A stretch of 64,000 nt of DNA from Agrobacterium cucumeris (GTDB lineage: Bacteria; Pseudomonadota; Alphaproteobacteria; Rhizobiales; Rhizobiaceae): the NCBI RefSeq assembly GCF_030036535.1, contig NZ_CP080388.1:496001-560000 (forward strand), read 5' to 3'. The notes beneath the pieces are model-generated. The model searched no databases, was not told where the DNA came from, and saw nothing but the letters and a program-made list of their open reading frames with translations. The position numbers were made by a program, and so were the translations under genes. Of the stretch, positions 8,070-16,058 are shown piece by piece. Position 1 is the first letter of the stretch; every line of letters starts with the position of its first letter.

Positions 8070-9794
8070 TCAATAAATATCCGGCTCACCAGCCGAGCGG
8101 CCGAAATCGGTCTGCAGGAAGTCGAAATCGCACCCCTGATCGGCCTGGCTCACATGTTTGGAAAAGATGTAACCGTAGCCGCGCTCATAGCGCCGCGGCG
8201 GCGCCTGCCAGGCGGCCCGGCGGCTGGCGAGCTCCTCATCGCTGACCAACATGTCAAGGCGGCGCTGCGGAAGGTCGAGCCGTACGATATCACCTGACTT
8301 CAGCAAGGCGAGCGGCCCGCCGATGAAACTCTCCGGCGCGACATGCAGCACGCAGGCGCCATAAGAAGTGCCGGACATGCGGGCATCGGAGATGCGCAAC
8401 ATGTCGCGATGGCCTTTCTTGATCAGCGCCTTGGGGATCGGCAGCATGCCCCACTCTGGAAAACCGGGGCCGCCGAGCGGACCGGCATTGCGCAGCACCA
8501 GCACATGATCCGGCGTCACATCGAGATTTTCATCGTCGATTGCCGCCTTCATCTCGGGATAGCTGTCAAAAACCAGCGCCGGGCCTTCATGGATGTGAAA
8601 TTTCGGATCGCAGGCGGCGGGTTTGATGACCGCTCCATCCGGACAGAGATTGCCGCGCAAAACAGCGAGTGAGCCTTCCGCATAGACCGGATTGTCGAGC
8701 GAACGGATCACATCGTCATTATAAACCTTCGCGCCCTCGAGATTTTCACCCATGCTGCGGCCGGTCACCGTGAGAGAAGAGCAGTCAAGCCGGCTTTCAA
8801 GCTGCTTCATCAGGGCGCGCAAACCGCCCGCATAATAAAAATCCTCCATCAGATAGTCTTTGCCCGAGGGGCGGACATTGGCGATGAGCGGCGTGACACG
8901 GCCAAGCTCGTCCAGCTCATCGAGCGTCATCGGCACACCGGCGCGGCGCGCCATGGCGATGAGGTGAACGACTGCATTGGTGGAGCAGCCGGTCGCCATG
9001 GCAACGATGGCGGCATTGCGGAATGCAGCCGCCGTCAGAATGCGATCCGGGGTCAGATCCTCACCCACCATTTCCACGATGCGGCGGCCGCAGCCTGCCG
9101 ACATGCGCTGGTGTTCGGCATCAACAGCCGGAATGGAGGATGCGCCCGGCAGCGTCAGGCCCAGCGCATCGGTAATCGCCGTCATGGTCGATGCCGTGCC
9201 CATGGTCATGCAGACACCGGCGGAACGGGCGATGCCGCCCTGCAGCCCACGCCATTCCTCGTCACTGACATTGCCAGCCCGGCGTTCGTCCCAATATTTC
9301 CAGGCGTCGGAACCGGAACCCAGCACCTTGCCGGCATAATTGCCGCGCAGCATCGGCCCGGCCGGCAGATAGATCATCGGTACGCCGGCCGAAATCGCGC
9401 CCATGACAAGGCCGGGCGTCGTCTTGTCGCAACCACCCATCAGCACCACGCCGTCAAGCGGATGCGAGCGGATCATCTCTTCCGTCTCCATCGCCAGCAT
9501 GTTGCGATAGAGCATCGAGGTCGGCTTGGTGAAACTCTCATCGACCGAAAGCGATGGCATTTCCACCGGGAAGCCGCCCGCCTGCAAGACACCGCGCTTC
9601 ACATCCTTCACACGTTCGGGAAAATGCGAATGGCAGGTGTTCAATTCGGACCAGGTGTTGAGGATGCCGATGACGGGTTTGCCGACAAAATCTTCCTCCG
9701 CATAACCGAGCTGCATCATGCGGGAGCGGTGGCCGAAACTGCGCAGGTCATCGGGTGCGAACCAGCGGTCGGATCTCAATTTTCTGTCGGTCAT
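8070..9794 (-). CDS. IlvD/Edd-family sugar-acid dehydratase (L-arabinonate dehydratase-like)
   Basis: 574-residue Fe-S dehydratase from the ATG at 9794, one base after the stop of the preceding oxidoreductase. The cluster-ligand cysteines are visible in SELNTCHSHF, MGGCDKTTPG and MATGCSTNAV. The family splits into dihydroxy-acid dehydratase, phosphogluconate dehydratase and sugar-acid dehydratases. The operon context (sugar dehydrogenases, lactonase, RraA-like protein) and the sequence style favour an aldonate such as L-arabinonate or D-fuconate. It would convert the aldonate to a 2-keto-3-deoxy acid. The exact sugar is not determined. Confidence 0.88.
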   Translation of the reverse strand: MTDRKLRSDRWFAPDDLRSFGHRSRMMQLGYAEEDFVGKPVIGILNTWSELNTCHSHFPERVKDVKRGVLQAGGFPVEMPSLSVDESFTKPTSMLYRNMLAMETEEMIRSHPLDGVVLMGGCDKTTPGLVMGAISAGVPMIYLPAGPMLRGNYAGKVLGSGSDAWKYWDERRAGNVSDEEWRGLQGGIARSAGVCMTMGTASTMTAITDALGLTLPGASSIPAVDAEHQRMSAGCGRRIVEMVGEDLTPDRILTAAAFRNAAIVAMATGCSTNAVVHLIAMARRAGVPMTLDELDELGRVTPLIANVRPSGKDYLMEDFYYAGGLRALMKQLESRLDCSSLTVTGRSMGENLEGAKVYNDDVIRSLDNPVYAEGSLAVLRGNLCPDGAVIKPAACDPKFHIHEGPALVFDSYPEMKAAIDDENLDVTPDHVLVLRNAGPLGGPGFPEWGMLPIPKALIKKGHRDMLRISDARMSGTSYGACVLHVAPESFIGGPLALLKSGDIVRLDLPQRRLDMLVSDEELASRRAAWQAPPRRYERGYGYIFSKHVSQADQGCDFDFLQTDFGRSAGEPDIY

Positions 9795-9795
9795 G

Positions 9796-10875
9796 TCAGA
9801 CTTTCCGCGAAACGGGCGTCTCAGGCGCCCAACCTTTATAGAGATCGTCACCCTCGCTCAGCGGCAACCGCACGGGCTGCCCCTGCCGTACCGACTTATA
9901 GATGGCGGTGACGAGTTCGATGGAACGCAACCCGTCGGCAACGGTCACTTCATTGCCGCCCCTGCCCTTGATCGCATCGGCGATGGCTTCGAGGAAACCG
10001 GCAAAACCATCCAGCCCCGTACCGACCCGCGCCAGAACCGCATCGATCTCCTGCTGCGTCGTCGGCGCGCGGGCAGTGAAGTGCCACGTGTCCTCGGCCG
10101 GCGCATAGGGTTTGGTGCCGCTTTCAGCGGTCAGCCCCTCGAAACAGAAACGCAGCCGCGACGTGTCATTGCCAGCGCCAAGCGTCACGGAGCTCGTCAC
10201 CAGCGCACCGCTTTTCATGCGCAGGCTGATGGCTGCACAATCTTCCGTTTCAATGGTGTTCACCCGCGTATCGGCGAAGGCAAACACCTCCTCGACCGGG
10301 CCGAGCACGTGGCAGATAAGATCATGGGCATGGATGGCATGCCCGAGCGTCGCGCCGCCACATTCACCCTTCCAGGTGCCGCGCCATGGAATTGAATAAT
10401 AGTCAGCACCACGGTTCCAGTGCACTTCGGAACTGGCGACAAAGGCCTTGCCGGCAAGGCCGGCATCGATCAGTGCACGCAGCTGCCGCATGGCGTGGCC
10501 GAACCGGTACTGGAACACCGGAAACACCTGCCGTCCGGTGTTTCTCACCGAAACAAGCAGCGCATGCGCCTCCTCCAGTGAGCGCACCAGCGGCTTTTCG
10601 CAGATCACATCCTTGCCGGCGGCATGGGCCTGCAGGGCAACCGGAAAATGCAGGTGCGGCGGCAGGCAGATATCGATCAGCGAAATGCTGTCATCCGCCA
10701 GCACCTCCTCAAGACTTGCCGTCACCTTTATCGAGGGATCATCCTCGGCGAGCTTGCGCGCCCGCTCCAGATCGAGATCGCAGATGGCCTTTACCGTAAA
10801 GCGGCCTGGAAGCGCGCGATAGCCCTTGAGATGCAACGCGCCGATGCCCGCGCCGATGATTGCAACGCCGATCAT
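9796..10875 (-). CDS. Gfo/Idh/MocA family oxidoreductase (1)
   Basis: 359 residues. The N-terminal Rossmann fold starts with VAIIGAGIGALHLKGY (NAD(P)-binding GxGxxxxH type) and contains the catalytic-lysine motif CEKPLVRS at about residues 94-101. A C-terminal beta-sheet domain follows. It probably oxidises a sugar or sugar derivative. Its start overlaps the end of the next upstream oxidoreductase by four bases, so the two are translationally coupled. Confidence 0.9.
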   Translation of the reverse strand: MIGVAIIGAGIGALHLKGYRALPGRFTVKAICDLDLERARKLAEDDPSIKVTASLEEVLADDSISLIDICLPPHLHFPVALQAHAAGKDVICEKPLVRSLEEAHALLVSVRNTGRQVFPVFQYRFGHAMRQLRALIDAGLAGKAFVASSEVHWNRGADYYSIPWRGTWKGECGGATLGHAIHAHDLICHVLGPVEEVFAFADTRVNTIETEDCAAISLRMKSGALVTSSVTLGAGNDTSRLRFCFEGLTAESGTKPYAPAEDTWHFTARAPTTQQEIDAVLARVGTGLDGFAGFLEAIADAIKGRGGNEVTVADGLRSIELVTAIYKSVRQGQPVRLPLSEGDDLYKGWAPETPVSRKV

Positions 10876-11888
10876 GCCGTTCTCCCTTCGGCTTTTGCCT
10901 GCGCCTTCAGCGCCAGCTCACACACCCTGAAAGCGTGAGCCTGAGGCACGGCGGTTTCGGTGCGGTTGCGGATATCGGCGGACAGGCGGTCGAAATAGGG
11001 CAGGCCGGCATCCGAGGCATCTATGTATTCGCAGCGGTCGCCATTGACGAGAATAAGCCTGTCCGTGCCCGGCTTGTTGCCGAGATCGACATATTTCCGT
11101 AGCTCGATATAGCCTTCCGTTCCCAAAATGGTCAGGCGGCCATCGCCCCAGGTGGGCAGCGCATCCGGCGTGTACCAGTCGACACGAATATAGCCATGGC
11201 CGCGATCACCGCGCAGCAGCACCTCGCCGAAATCCTGCAAGCCCGGATCGCCGGGATTGGCATAATTCGCGACTGTCGCAGAAACGACTTCCACATCCGT
11301 CGAGCCGGTGAAGAACATGAACTGGTCGATCTGGTGGCTGGCAATATCGGTGAGGATACCACCATAGGATTCCAGATCGAAAAACCAGTCGGCGCGCAGC
11401 GCCCGGTTGAGACGGTGCGGCCCCGTGCCAATGGTCTGCACCACCCGGCCGATAGCGCCCGCCGCCACCAGTTCCGTCGCCTTCGTCACGCTCGGCACTT
11501 CGAAACGCTCCGAAAAATTCACCGACCAGATGCGTTTCGTGCGGGCCACGGTGGCGCGCAGCTGCTCCAGCTGGGCAAGCGTGGTGCATCCCGGCTTGTC
11601 CGACATCACATCCTTGCCCGCTTCCATGGCACGAACGGCAAGGTCGGCGCGCTTCTTCGGAACATCGGCAATCAGGACGAGATCGATGGTCGGATCGGCA
11701 AGAATTTCTTCAACGCTCTCCACACGCGGAACATCGGGGAAGCGCTTCAGGAAACCCTCCACAATTTCGGGTTCGCCTTCCGTCCACCAGCCGGCAAATT
11801 CCGCGCCGGCATTCAGCATGTTCTGTGACATGCCGAAAATATGCCGGTGCTCGATACCGAGAGCCGCAAACTTGATCGGTTTAGTCAT
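10872..11888 (-). CDS. Gfo/Idh/MocA family oxidoreductase (2)
   Basis: 338 residues from the ATG at 11888, which overlaps the stop of the upstream oxidoreductase by eight bases. The open frame begins 16 codons earlier but lies inside that gene. The N-terminus KFAALGIEHRHIFGMSQNML departs from the usual GxGxxG. The catalytic-lysine motif is replaced by SDKPGCTT, with Lys kept. It is the most divergent of the three paralogues and may act on a different intermediate. Confidence 0.87.
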   Translation of the reverse strand: MTKPIKFAALGIEHRHIFGMSQNMLNAGAEFAGWWTEGEPEIVEGFLKRFPDVPRVESVEEILADPTIDLVLIADVPKKRADLAVRAMEAGKDVMSDKPGCTTLAQLEQLRATVARTKRIWSVNFSERFEVPSVTKATELVAAGAIGRVVQTIGTGPHRLNRALRADWFFDLESYGGILTDIASHQIDQFMFFTGSTDVEVVSATVANYANPGDPGLQDFGEVLLRGDRGHGYIRVDWYTPDALPTWGDGRLTILGTEGYIELRKYVDLGNKPGTDRLILVNGDRCEYIDASDAGLPYFDRLSADIRNRTETAVPQAHAFRVCELALKAQAKAEGRTA

Positions 11889-12933
11889 TGCGCAGTTCCA
11901 CTTCCTTGCCGCCTTCGGCAGATTTGACGATTGCATCGATCAGTCGGTGAGAAAGGAGCGCGGCCTCACCGGTCACCACCGGCTCCCGCTCCAAAACAAG
12001 GGCATCGACAAAATCCTCGATAATGCCCTGATGCCATTCATGGGTGAACGCCATGGGATCGGCGCCGCCACCCGTGCCGGATGCCGCCCCGCCAAAGACC
12101 TCGCTGCGCCCATCCCGCCAGTCGACTTGCAACACGCCGGAGGCAAGCCGCAGACTGGCCTTGTCGAAATGCAGGGCAATGGTTTCGGCACTTCCGGGAA
12201 AACTGGCCGTGCTTGCCATCAGCGAACCAACAGCGCCATTTTCGAAACGCAGCCCGGCAGAGACGAAATCCTCGGTCTCCATCCGATGAAACCGCGTCGT
12301 CGCCGCCATGGCCTGCACACGTGCCACCGGCCCGGCAAGGCTGAGCGCCAAGTCGATCGTATGGATCGCCTGCGATATCAAGACACCGCCGCCATCCCGC
12401 TCCCGCGTTCCGCGGCCCGGCTCGTCGTAATAGGCCTGTGCGCGCCACCACGGCACGGAAATTTCGCAGACGCCCAATGCACCGAGGGTGCCGCCCGCGA
12501 CAAGTTCCTTCGCCTTGAGCGAAGCCGCGCGCATGCGGTGCTGGAAAACAATGCCAAGCGAGATACCAGCGCTTCGGCAGAAGGCAACCAATGCGGATGC
12601 TTCCGCCGTGTTACGGGCAACCGGCTTTTCAAGCAGGACATGTTTTCCGGCGCGGGCGAGCGGCTCCACCACGCTTGCGCGGGCATTTGGCGGCGTCACC
12701 ACGATGGCGAAATCCACTCCGGGATCAGCCGCCACATCTTCAACGGAGCGATAGACTATGACCTCATGGCCCATCAGCGCGGAAGCTTCCTGCGCCAGAC
12801 GGGCGGCCCGGCCGGAGCCGCCATCCACGATGCCCTTGAGATTGACTTTGTCAGGAGATGCAGCTGCGGCAAGTAAATGCGTTCTGGCGACCATTCCGGC
12901 ACCCACAATGACACAAGTTTTGCCTGTTCGCAT
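11881..12933 (-). CDS. Gfo/Idh/MocA family oxidoreductase (3), first gene of the operon
   Basis: 350 residues from the ATG at 12933, preceded by GGGAGG; 14 upstream codons lack a ribosome site. The Rossmann motif CVIVGAGMVARTHLLAA and the catalytic motif LEKPVARN are both present. It is the promoter-proximal gene of the sugar-acid operon and faces the FadR-type regulator across a 118-bp divergent region holding two operator-like palindromes. The likely role is NAD(P)-dependent sugar dehydrogenation; the substrate is unknown. Confidence 0.9.
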   Translation of the reverse strand: MRTGKTCVIVGAGMVARTHLLAAAASPDKVNLKGIVDGGSGRAARLAQEASALMGHEVIVYRSVEDVAADPGVDFAIVVTPPNARASVVEPLARAGKHVLLEKPVARNTAEASALVAFCRSAGISLGIVFQHRMRAASLKAKELVAGGTLGALGVCEISVPWWRAQAYYDEPGRGTRERDGGGVLISQAIHTIDLALSLAGPVARVQAMAATTRFHRMETEDFVSAGLRFENGAVGSLMASTASFPGSAETIALHFDKASLRLASGVLQVDWRDGRSEVFGGAASGTGGGADPMAFTHEWHQGIIEDFVDALVLEREPVVTGEAALLSHRLIDAIVKSAEGGKEVELRND

Positions 12934-12971
12934 GATCGCGAGCCTCCCAACCCACGTTTGGTGGTTAAAGT

Positions 12972-12985
12972 GCATACCGGTATGC
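12972..12985. promoter_or_regulatory. Operator palindrome 1 for the FadR-type regulator
   Basis: Perfect 14-bp palindrome GCATACCGGTATGC, 39 bp upstream of the oxidoreductase (3) start, in the divergent promoter region. Assignment to the adjacent regulator is inferred from position and symmetry. Confidence 0.65.
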
Positions 12986-13002
12986 CGGTTGTCAATAAAT
13001 TT

Positions 13003-13016
13003 GCATTCCGGTAAAC
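13003..13016. promoter_or_regulatory. Operator palindrome 2 (imperfect copy)
   Basis: GCATTCCGGTAAAC matches 11 of 14 positions of the palindrome at 12972 and lies exactly 31 bp (three helical turns) from it, on the regulator-proximal side. The pair fits cooperative binding of two dimers. Confidence 0.55.
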
Positions 13017-13051
13017 AGGTTCATGAAAAATTGCCGGACGCAGGGGGGAAA

Positions 13052-13765
13052 ATGCGAAAAGGCCTGACAACGGAATATCCGACTCCGGAAATGGAGCCGC
13101 TGGATCTGAACCGCCCGGCGGTGGACCAGATTTATGCCGCGCTGAAAGCGGCAATCCTTGACCGGCAGCTTGCGCCGGGTCAGGCCGTCTCGGAAAACGA
13201 TATCGGCCAGCTTTTCAATTCCAGCCGCACGCCGGTTCGTGAAGCATTGAGCCGCCTGCGCGACGACGGCCTGATCGTCACCCTGCCGAGCCGGGGAACC
13301 TATGTCTCCAAGCTCTCTGAACTGCAGATCAGAAGTGCGCAGTTCATTCGCGAGGCGCTGGAAGTGGCGGCCATACGCAGGCTTTGCCAGATGGACCTGT
13401 CGGGGCGGGCCATGCGCGACATCGAACAGGCTCTGGCTGCGCAGCGCCAGGCGATGACCGACGGTGACCGAAAGGCGTTCCGCCTGCATGACGACCAGTT
13501 TCACAGCGCGCTGGCGGCCGCCACCGGCCTCGATCGTCTGGAAACCTTGCTGATGCGGGAAAAAGCCGCTCTCGACCGGTTAAGGGTGCTCGCCATCACC
13601 GACGAGGCGCATATGGCCCGCCTGCTTTCCGAACACGAGGCCGTTTATGACGCGGTCAAGGCGAAGGACGAGGACCGTGCGGTGGAATGGCTGCGCCAGC
13701 ATCTGCGCCGCGTCCTTGGCATCCTGTCGCAAATCTACGAGGCCCATCGCGAATATTTCGAATAG
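13052..13765 (+). CDS. GntR-family (FadR/FCD type) transcriptional regulator
   Basis: 237 residues from the ATG at 13052, preceded by a strong GGGGGGAA; the open frame runs much further upstream without support. The N-terminal winged helix has the GntR signature NSSRTPVREALSRLRDDGLI. The C-terminal all-helical FCD domain contains the metal-site pattern around HDDQFHSAL and LLSEHEAVYDAV. It probably represses the divergent sugar-acid operon, released by a pathway sugar acid, and probably controls itself. The lactonase gene follows 46 bp downstream. Confidence 0.92.
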   Translation: MRKGLTTEYPTPEMEPLDLNRPAVDQIYAALKAAILDRQLAPGQAVSENDIGQLFNSSRTPVREALSRLRDDGLIVTLPSRGTYVSKLSELQIRSAQFIREALEVAAIRRLCQMDLSGRAMRDIEQALAAQRQAMTDGDRKAFRLHDDQFHSALAAATGLDRLETLLMREKAALDRLRVLAITDEAHMARLLSEHEAVYDAVKAKDEDRAVEWLRQHLRRVLGILSQIYEAHREYFE

Positions 13766-13811
13766 GCCAGCAAGATACGTCGAATATCAGCCCCAGTGAA
13801 ATGAGAGTGCC

Positions 13812-14720
13812 ATGGCAAAAATGATGCTGAATATGGAACGAGCGGAACTCGTCTGCGATGTGATCGGCACTCTTTCGGAATCACCCGTATGGGACGAACG
13901 GCGGCAGACGCTTTTCTGGTGCGATATCATGGAAAAGAAGCTCCATTCCATCGTGCCCTCGAGCGGCAAACACTGGACACGCGCACTTCCAGACACGGTC
14001 TCCTGTCTCGGCCTTTGTGAAAGCGGCAAGCTGATCGTTGCCTGCGGCATGCAGATTCTGCTGGTGGACCCGGAAAACGACACGATTGAGACGCTTGCCA
14101 CCATTCCCGCACCCGACGACCTGCCCTGCCGGCTGAATGACGGGCGTGTTGGTCCCGATGGCGCCTTCTGGCTTGGCACGATGGACGCCGGTGCCTTCAA
14201 CGATATTCGGCCGATGGGGCAATTATGGCGGGCCACGGCGACGGACATTCGCTGTACCGAAACGGGGCTGACCTGTCCCAACGGCCTTGCGTTTTCCGCC
14301 GATGGCACGGTGATGTGGCACAGCGATTCCGTGCAGCGCTGGATCCGCCGACGGCATTTCGACCGGCGAACCGGTCTCTTCGACGAAGGCCGGATCATCG
14401 CCAGGCCGACAAAGGAAGACGGACGCCCGGACGGTGGATGCGTGGATGGCGACGGCCGCTATTGGAGCGCCGGCGTTTCCGCCGGCGTGCTGAACATTCA
14501 CGGCGATGACGGCACGCTGCTGGAAAAAATCCCGATGCCGGTGCCGCACCCCACAATGTCCTGTTTCGGCGGCCCGGATTTCCGGACACTTTTCGTCACC
14601 TCACACCGCAACAACATGGACGAAGAGACCCGCACGCGTTTTCCGCGCTCGGGCGGCGTATGGGCCATTCCGGCCAATGTTGAGGGTTTTCCGGCCTTCC
14701 GCTTTGCGGATGGAGCTTGA
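13812..14720 (+). CDS. SMP-30/gluconolactonase/LRE family lactonase
   Basis: 302-residue six-bladed beta-propeller lactonase. Family landmarks are LSESPVWDERRQTLFWCDI near the N-terminus (metal-binding Glu in SESP), RLNDGRVGPDGAFWLGTMD (Asn and Asp ligands) and SADGTVMWHSDS. It would open the sugar lactone made by one of the Gfo/Idh dehydrogenases to the aldonate used by the dehydratase. Cytoplasmic, as no signal peptide is seen. It follows the FadR-type regulator on the plus strand and is convergent with the has operon end. Confidence 0.9.
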   Translation: MAKMMLNMERAELVCDVIGTLSESPVWDERRQTLFWCDIMEKKLHSIVPSSGKHWTRALPDTVSCLGLCESGKLIVACGMQILLVDPENDTIETLATIPAPDDLPCRLNDGRVGPDGAFWLGTMDAGAFNDIRPMGQLWRATATDIRCTETGLTCPNGLAFSADGTVMWHSDSVQRWIRRRHFDRRTGLFDEGRIIARPTKEDGRPDGGCVDGDGRYWSAGVSAGVLNIHGDDGTLLEKIPMPVPHPTMSCFGGPDFRTLFVTSHRNNMDEETRTRFPRSGGVWAIPANVEGFPAFRFADGA

Positions 14721-14744
14721 GCCGGCCGCTGCCTTTCCGAAAAT

Positions 14745-16058
14745 CTAATCCTCCCGGAAGGCGCGGCTGATCTGGTCCGTCAGCGGTTTGGCGATATAGG
14801 AGAGCGCCGTGCGCTCGCTGGTCTGGATGAAAGCCTCTGCCGGCATGCCCGGCACCAGCGGCGCGTTGTTCAGCTTTTCCCGCTCTGTGACCGGCACGGA
14901 AATCCGCGCCAGATAATAGGAGAGACCGGTGCGCTGATCGGTGGTGATATCCGCCGCGATGCGGCTGATATGGCCTTCCAGTTCCGGCGTGACGCGCTGG
15001 TTGAAGGCGGTCATGCGCAGCATGGCCTTTTGCCCCACCTGCAACTGGTCGATATCTTTCGGCACGATCTGCACCTCGAGCGCCAGCTCGTCTCCGTCGG
15101 GTACAATAAGCATGATCGGGTCAGCCGGCGTTACCACCCCGCCGACGGTGTGCACGGCCATTTCATGCACCATGCCGGATTGCGGCGCGATGATATCGAT
15201 GCGTTTCAATTCATCTTCGGCGGCGACCTTGCGCTCGACAAATTCGCCCATCTGGGCCTGTATCTCACGCAGCTCCCGCCCGACTTCGGTGCGCAATTCC
15301 TGATCGATCTGCAGAATTTGCAGCTTCGTTTCAGTAATCCGGCCGGCTGTCTGCGCCTGATAGGCAATTTTTTCGCCACGCTCGCCGCCAAATGTCGCGG
15401 CCTGCGTCTGCAGGCTGTTCAGCCGCTGCACGGACACGACGCCCTGTTCCCGCAGGGATTTCTGCGAGGTGATTTCAGCCTGTAAAACCGCAAGGCCGTT
15501 ATCATAGGCAACTTCCTGCGCCTTCAGGCCTTCGATTTCATGCTCGAACTGGGTAATTCGTTCGGAAAGCTGCGCTTTTCGACCCTCACGATAGGACTTG
15601 CGGAACTCGAACAGCTTGGTTTCGCTACGCATGGAGGAAGCGACATCGGGATCGTCCCTGCGTACCACCAGAGCCTGCGGGAAGACCAGTTCGGGCATAT
15701 CGTCCCGCTCGGCTTCCAGCCTCGCCATGCGCGCATTCAGTTCATCCAGCCGTTTGGTGACGATGGCGAGATTGGCGCGGGTCTGGGTCGCATCGAGACG
15801 CATGACGACATCTCCGGCCTTCACCCTGTCGCCTTCATTCACCAGAATTTCGCCGACGACGCCACCGCTCGGGTGCTGCACTTTCTTGCTGTAGGAATCC
15901 ACCACCAGATGACCGGAGGCGACGACGGCACCGGCAAGATTGGTCGTCGCAGCCCAGCCGCCGACACCGGCCAGCAACGCAACACCTGCGGCAAGACCGG
16001 CGAGCAGATGTGTGCGGATGGAACGCGACACATGGGTGCGTTGATCAATGTTTGACAT
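14745..16058 (-). CDS. hasE: Type I secretion membrane fusion protein (HasE/PrtE-like, HlyD family)
   Basis: 437 residues from the ATG at 16058, with AAGGAG seven bases upstream; the frame extends another 52 codons without support. There is one N-terminal membrane segment (LLAGLAAGVALLAGVGGWAA), a biotinyl-lipoyl-like hairpin (VNEGDRVKAGDVVMRLDATQ) and a long coiled coil at about residues 110-260. The C-terminal barrel contains VPGMPAEAFIQT. It links the inner-membrane ABC exporter to an outer-membrane TolC-type channel, which is not encoded here. It overlaps the exporter gene by 14 bp and closes the has operon. Confidence 0.9.
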   Translation of the reverse strand: MSNIDQRTHVSRSIRTHLLAGLAAGVALLAGVGGWAATTNLAGAVVASGHLVVDSYSKKVQHPSGGVVGEILVNEGDRVKAGDVVMRLDATQTRANLAIVTKRLDELNARMARLEAERDDMPELVFPQALVVRRDDPDVASSMRSETKLFEFRKSYREGRKAQLSERITQFEHEIEGLKAQEVAYDNGLAVLQAEITSQKSLREQGVVSVQRLNSLQTQAATFGGERGEKIAYQAQTAGRITETKLQILQIDQELRTEVGRELREIQAQMGEFVERKVAAEDELKRIDIIAPQSGMVHEMAVHTVGGVVTPADPIMLIVPDGDELALEVQIVPKDIDQLQVGQKAMLRMTAFNQRVTPELEGHISRIAADITTDQRTGLSYYLARISVPVTEREKLNNAPLVPGMPAEAFIQTSERTALSYIAKPLTDQISRAFRED

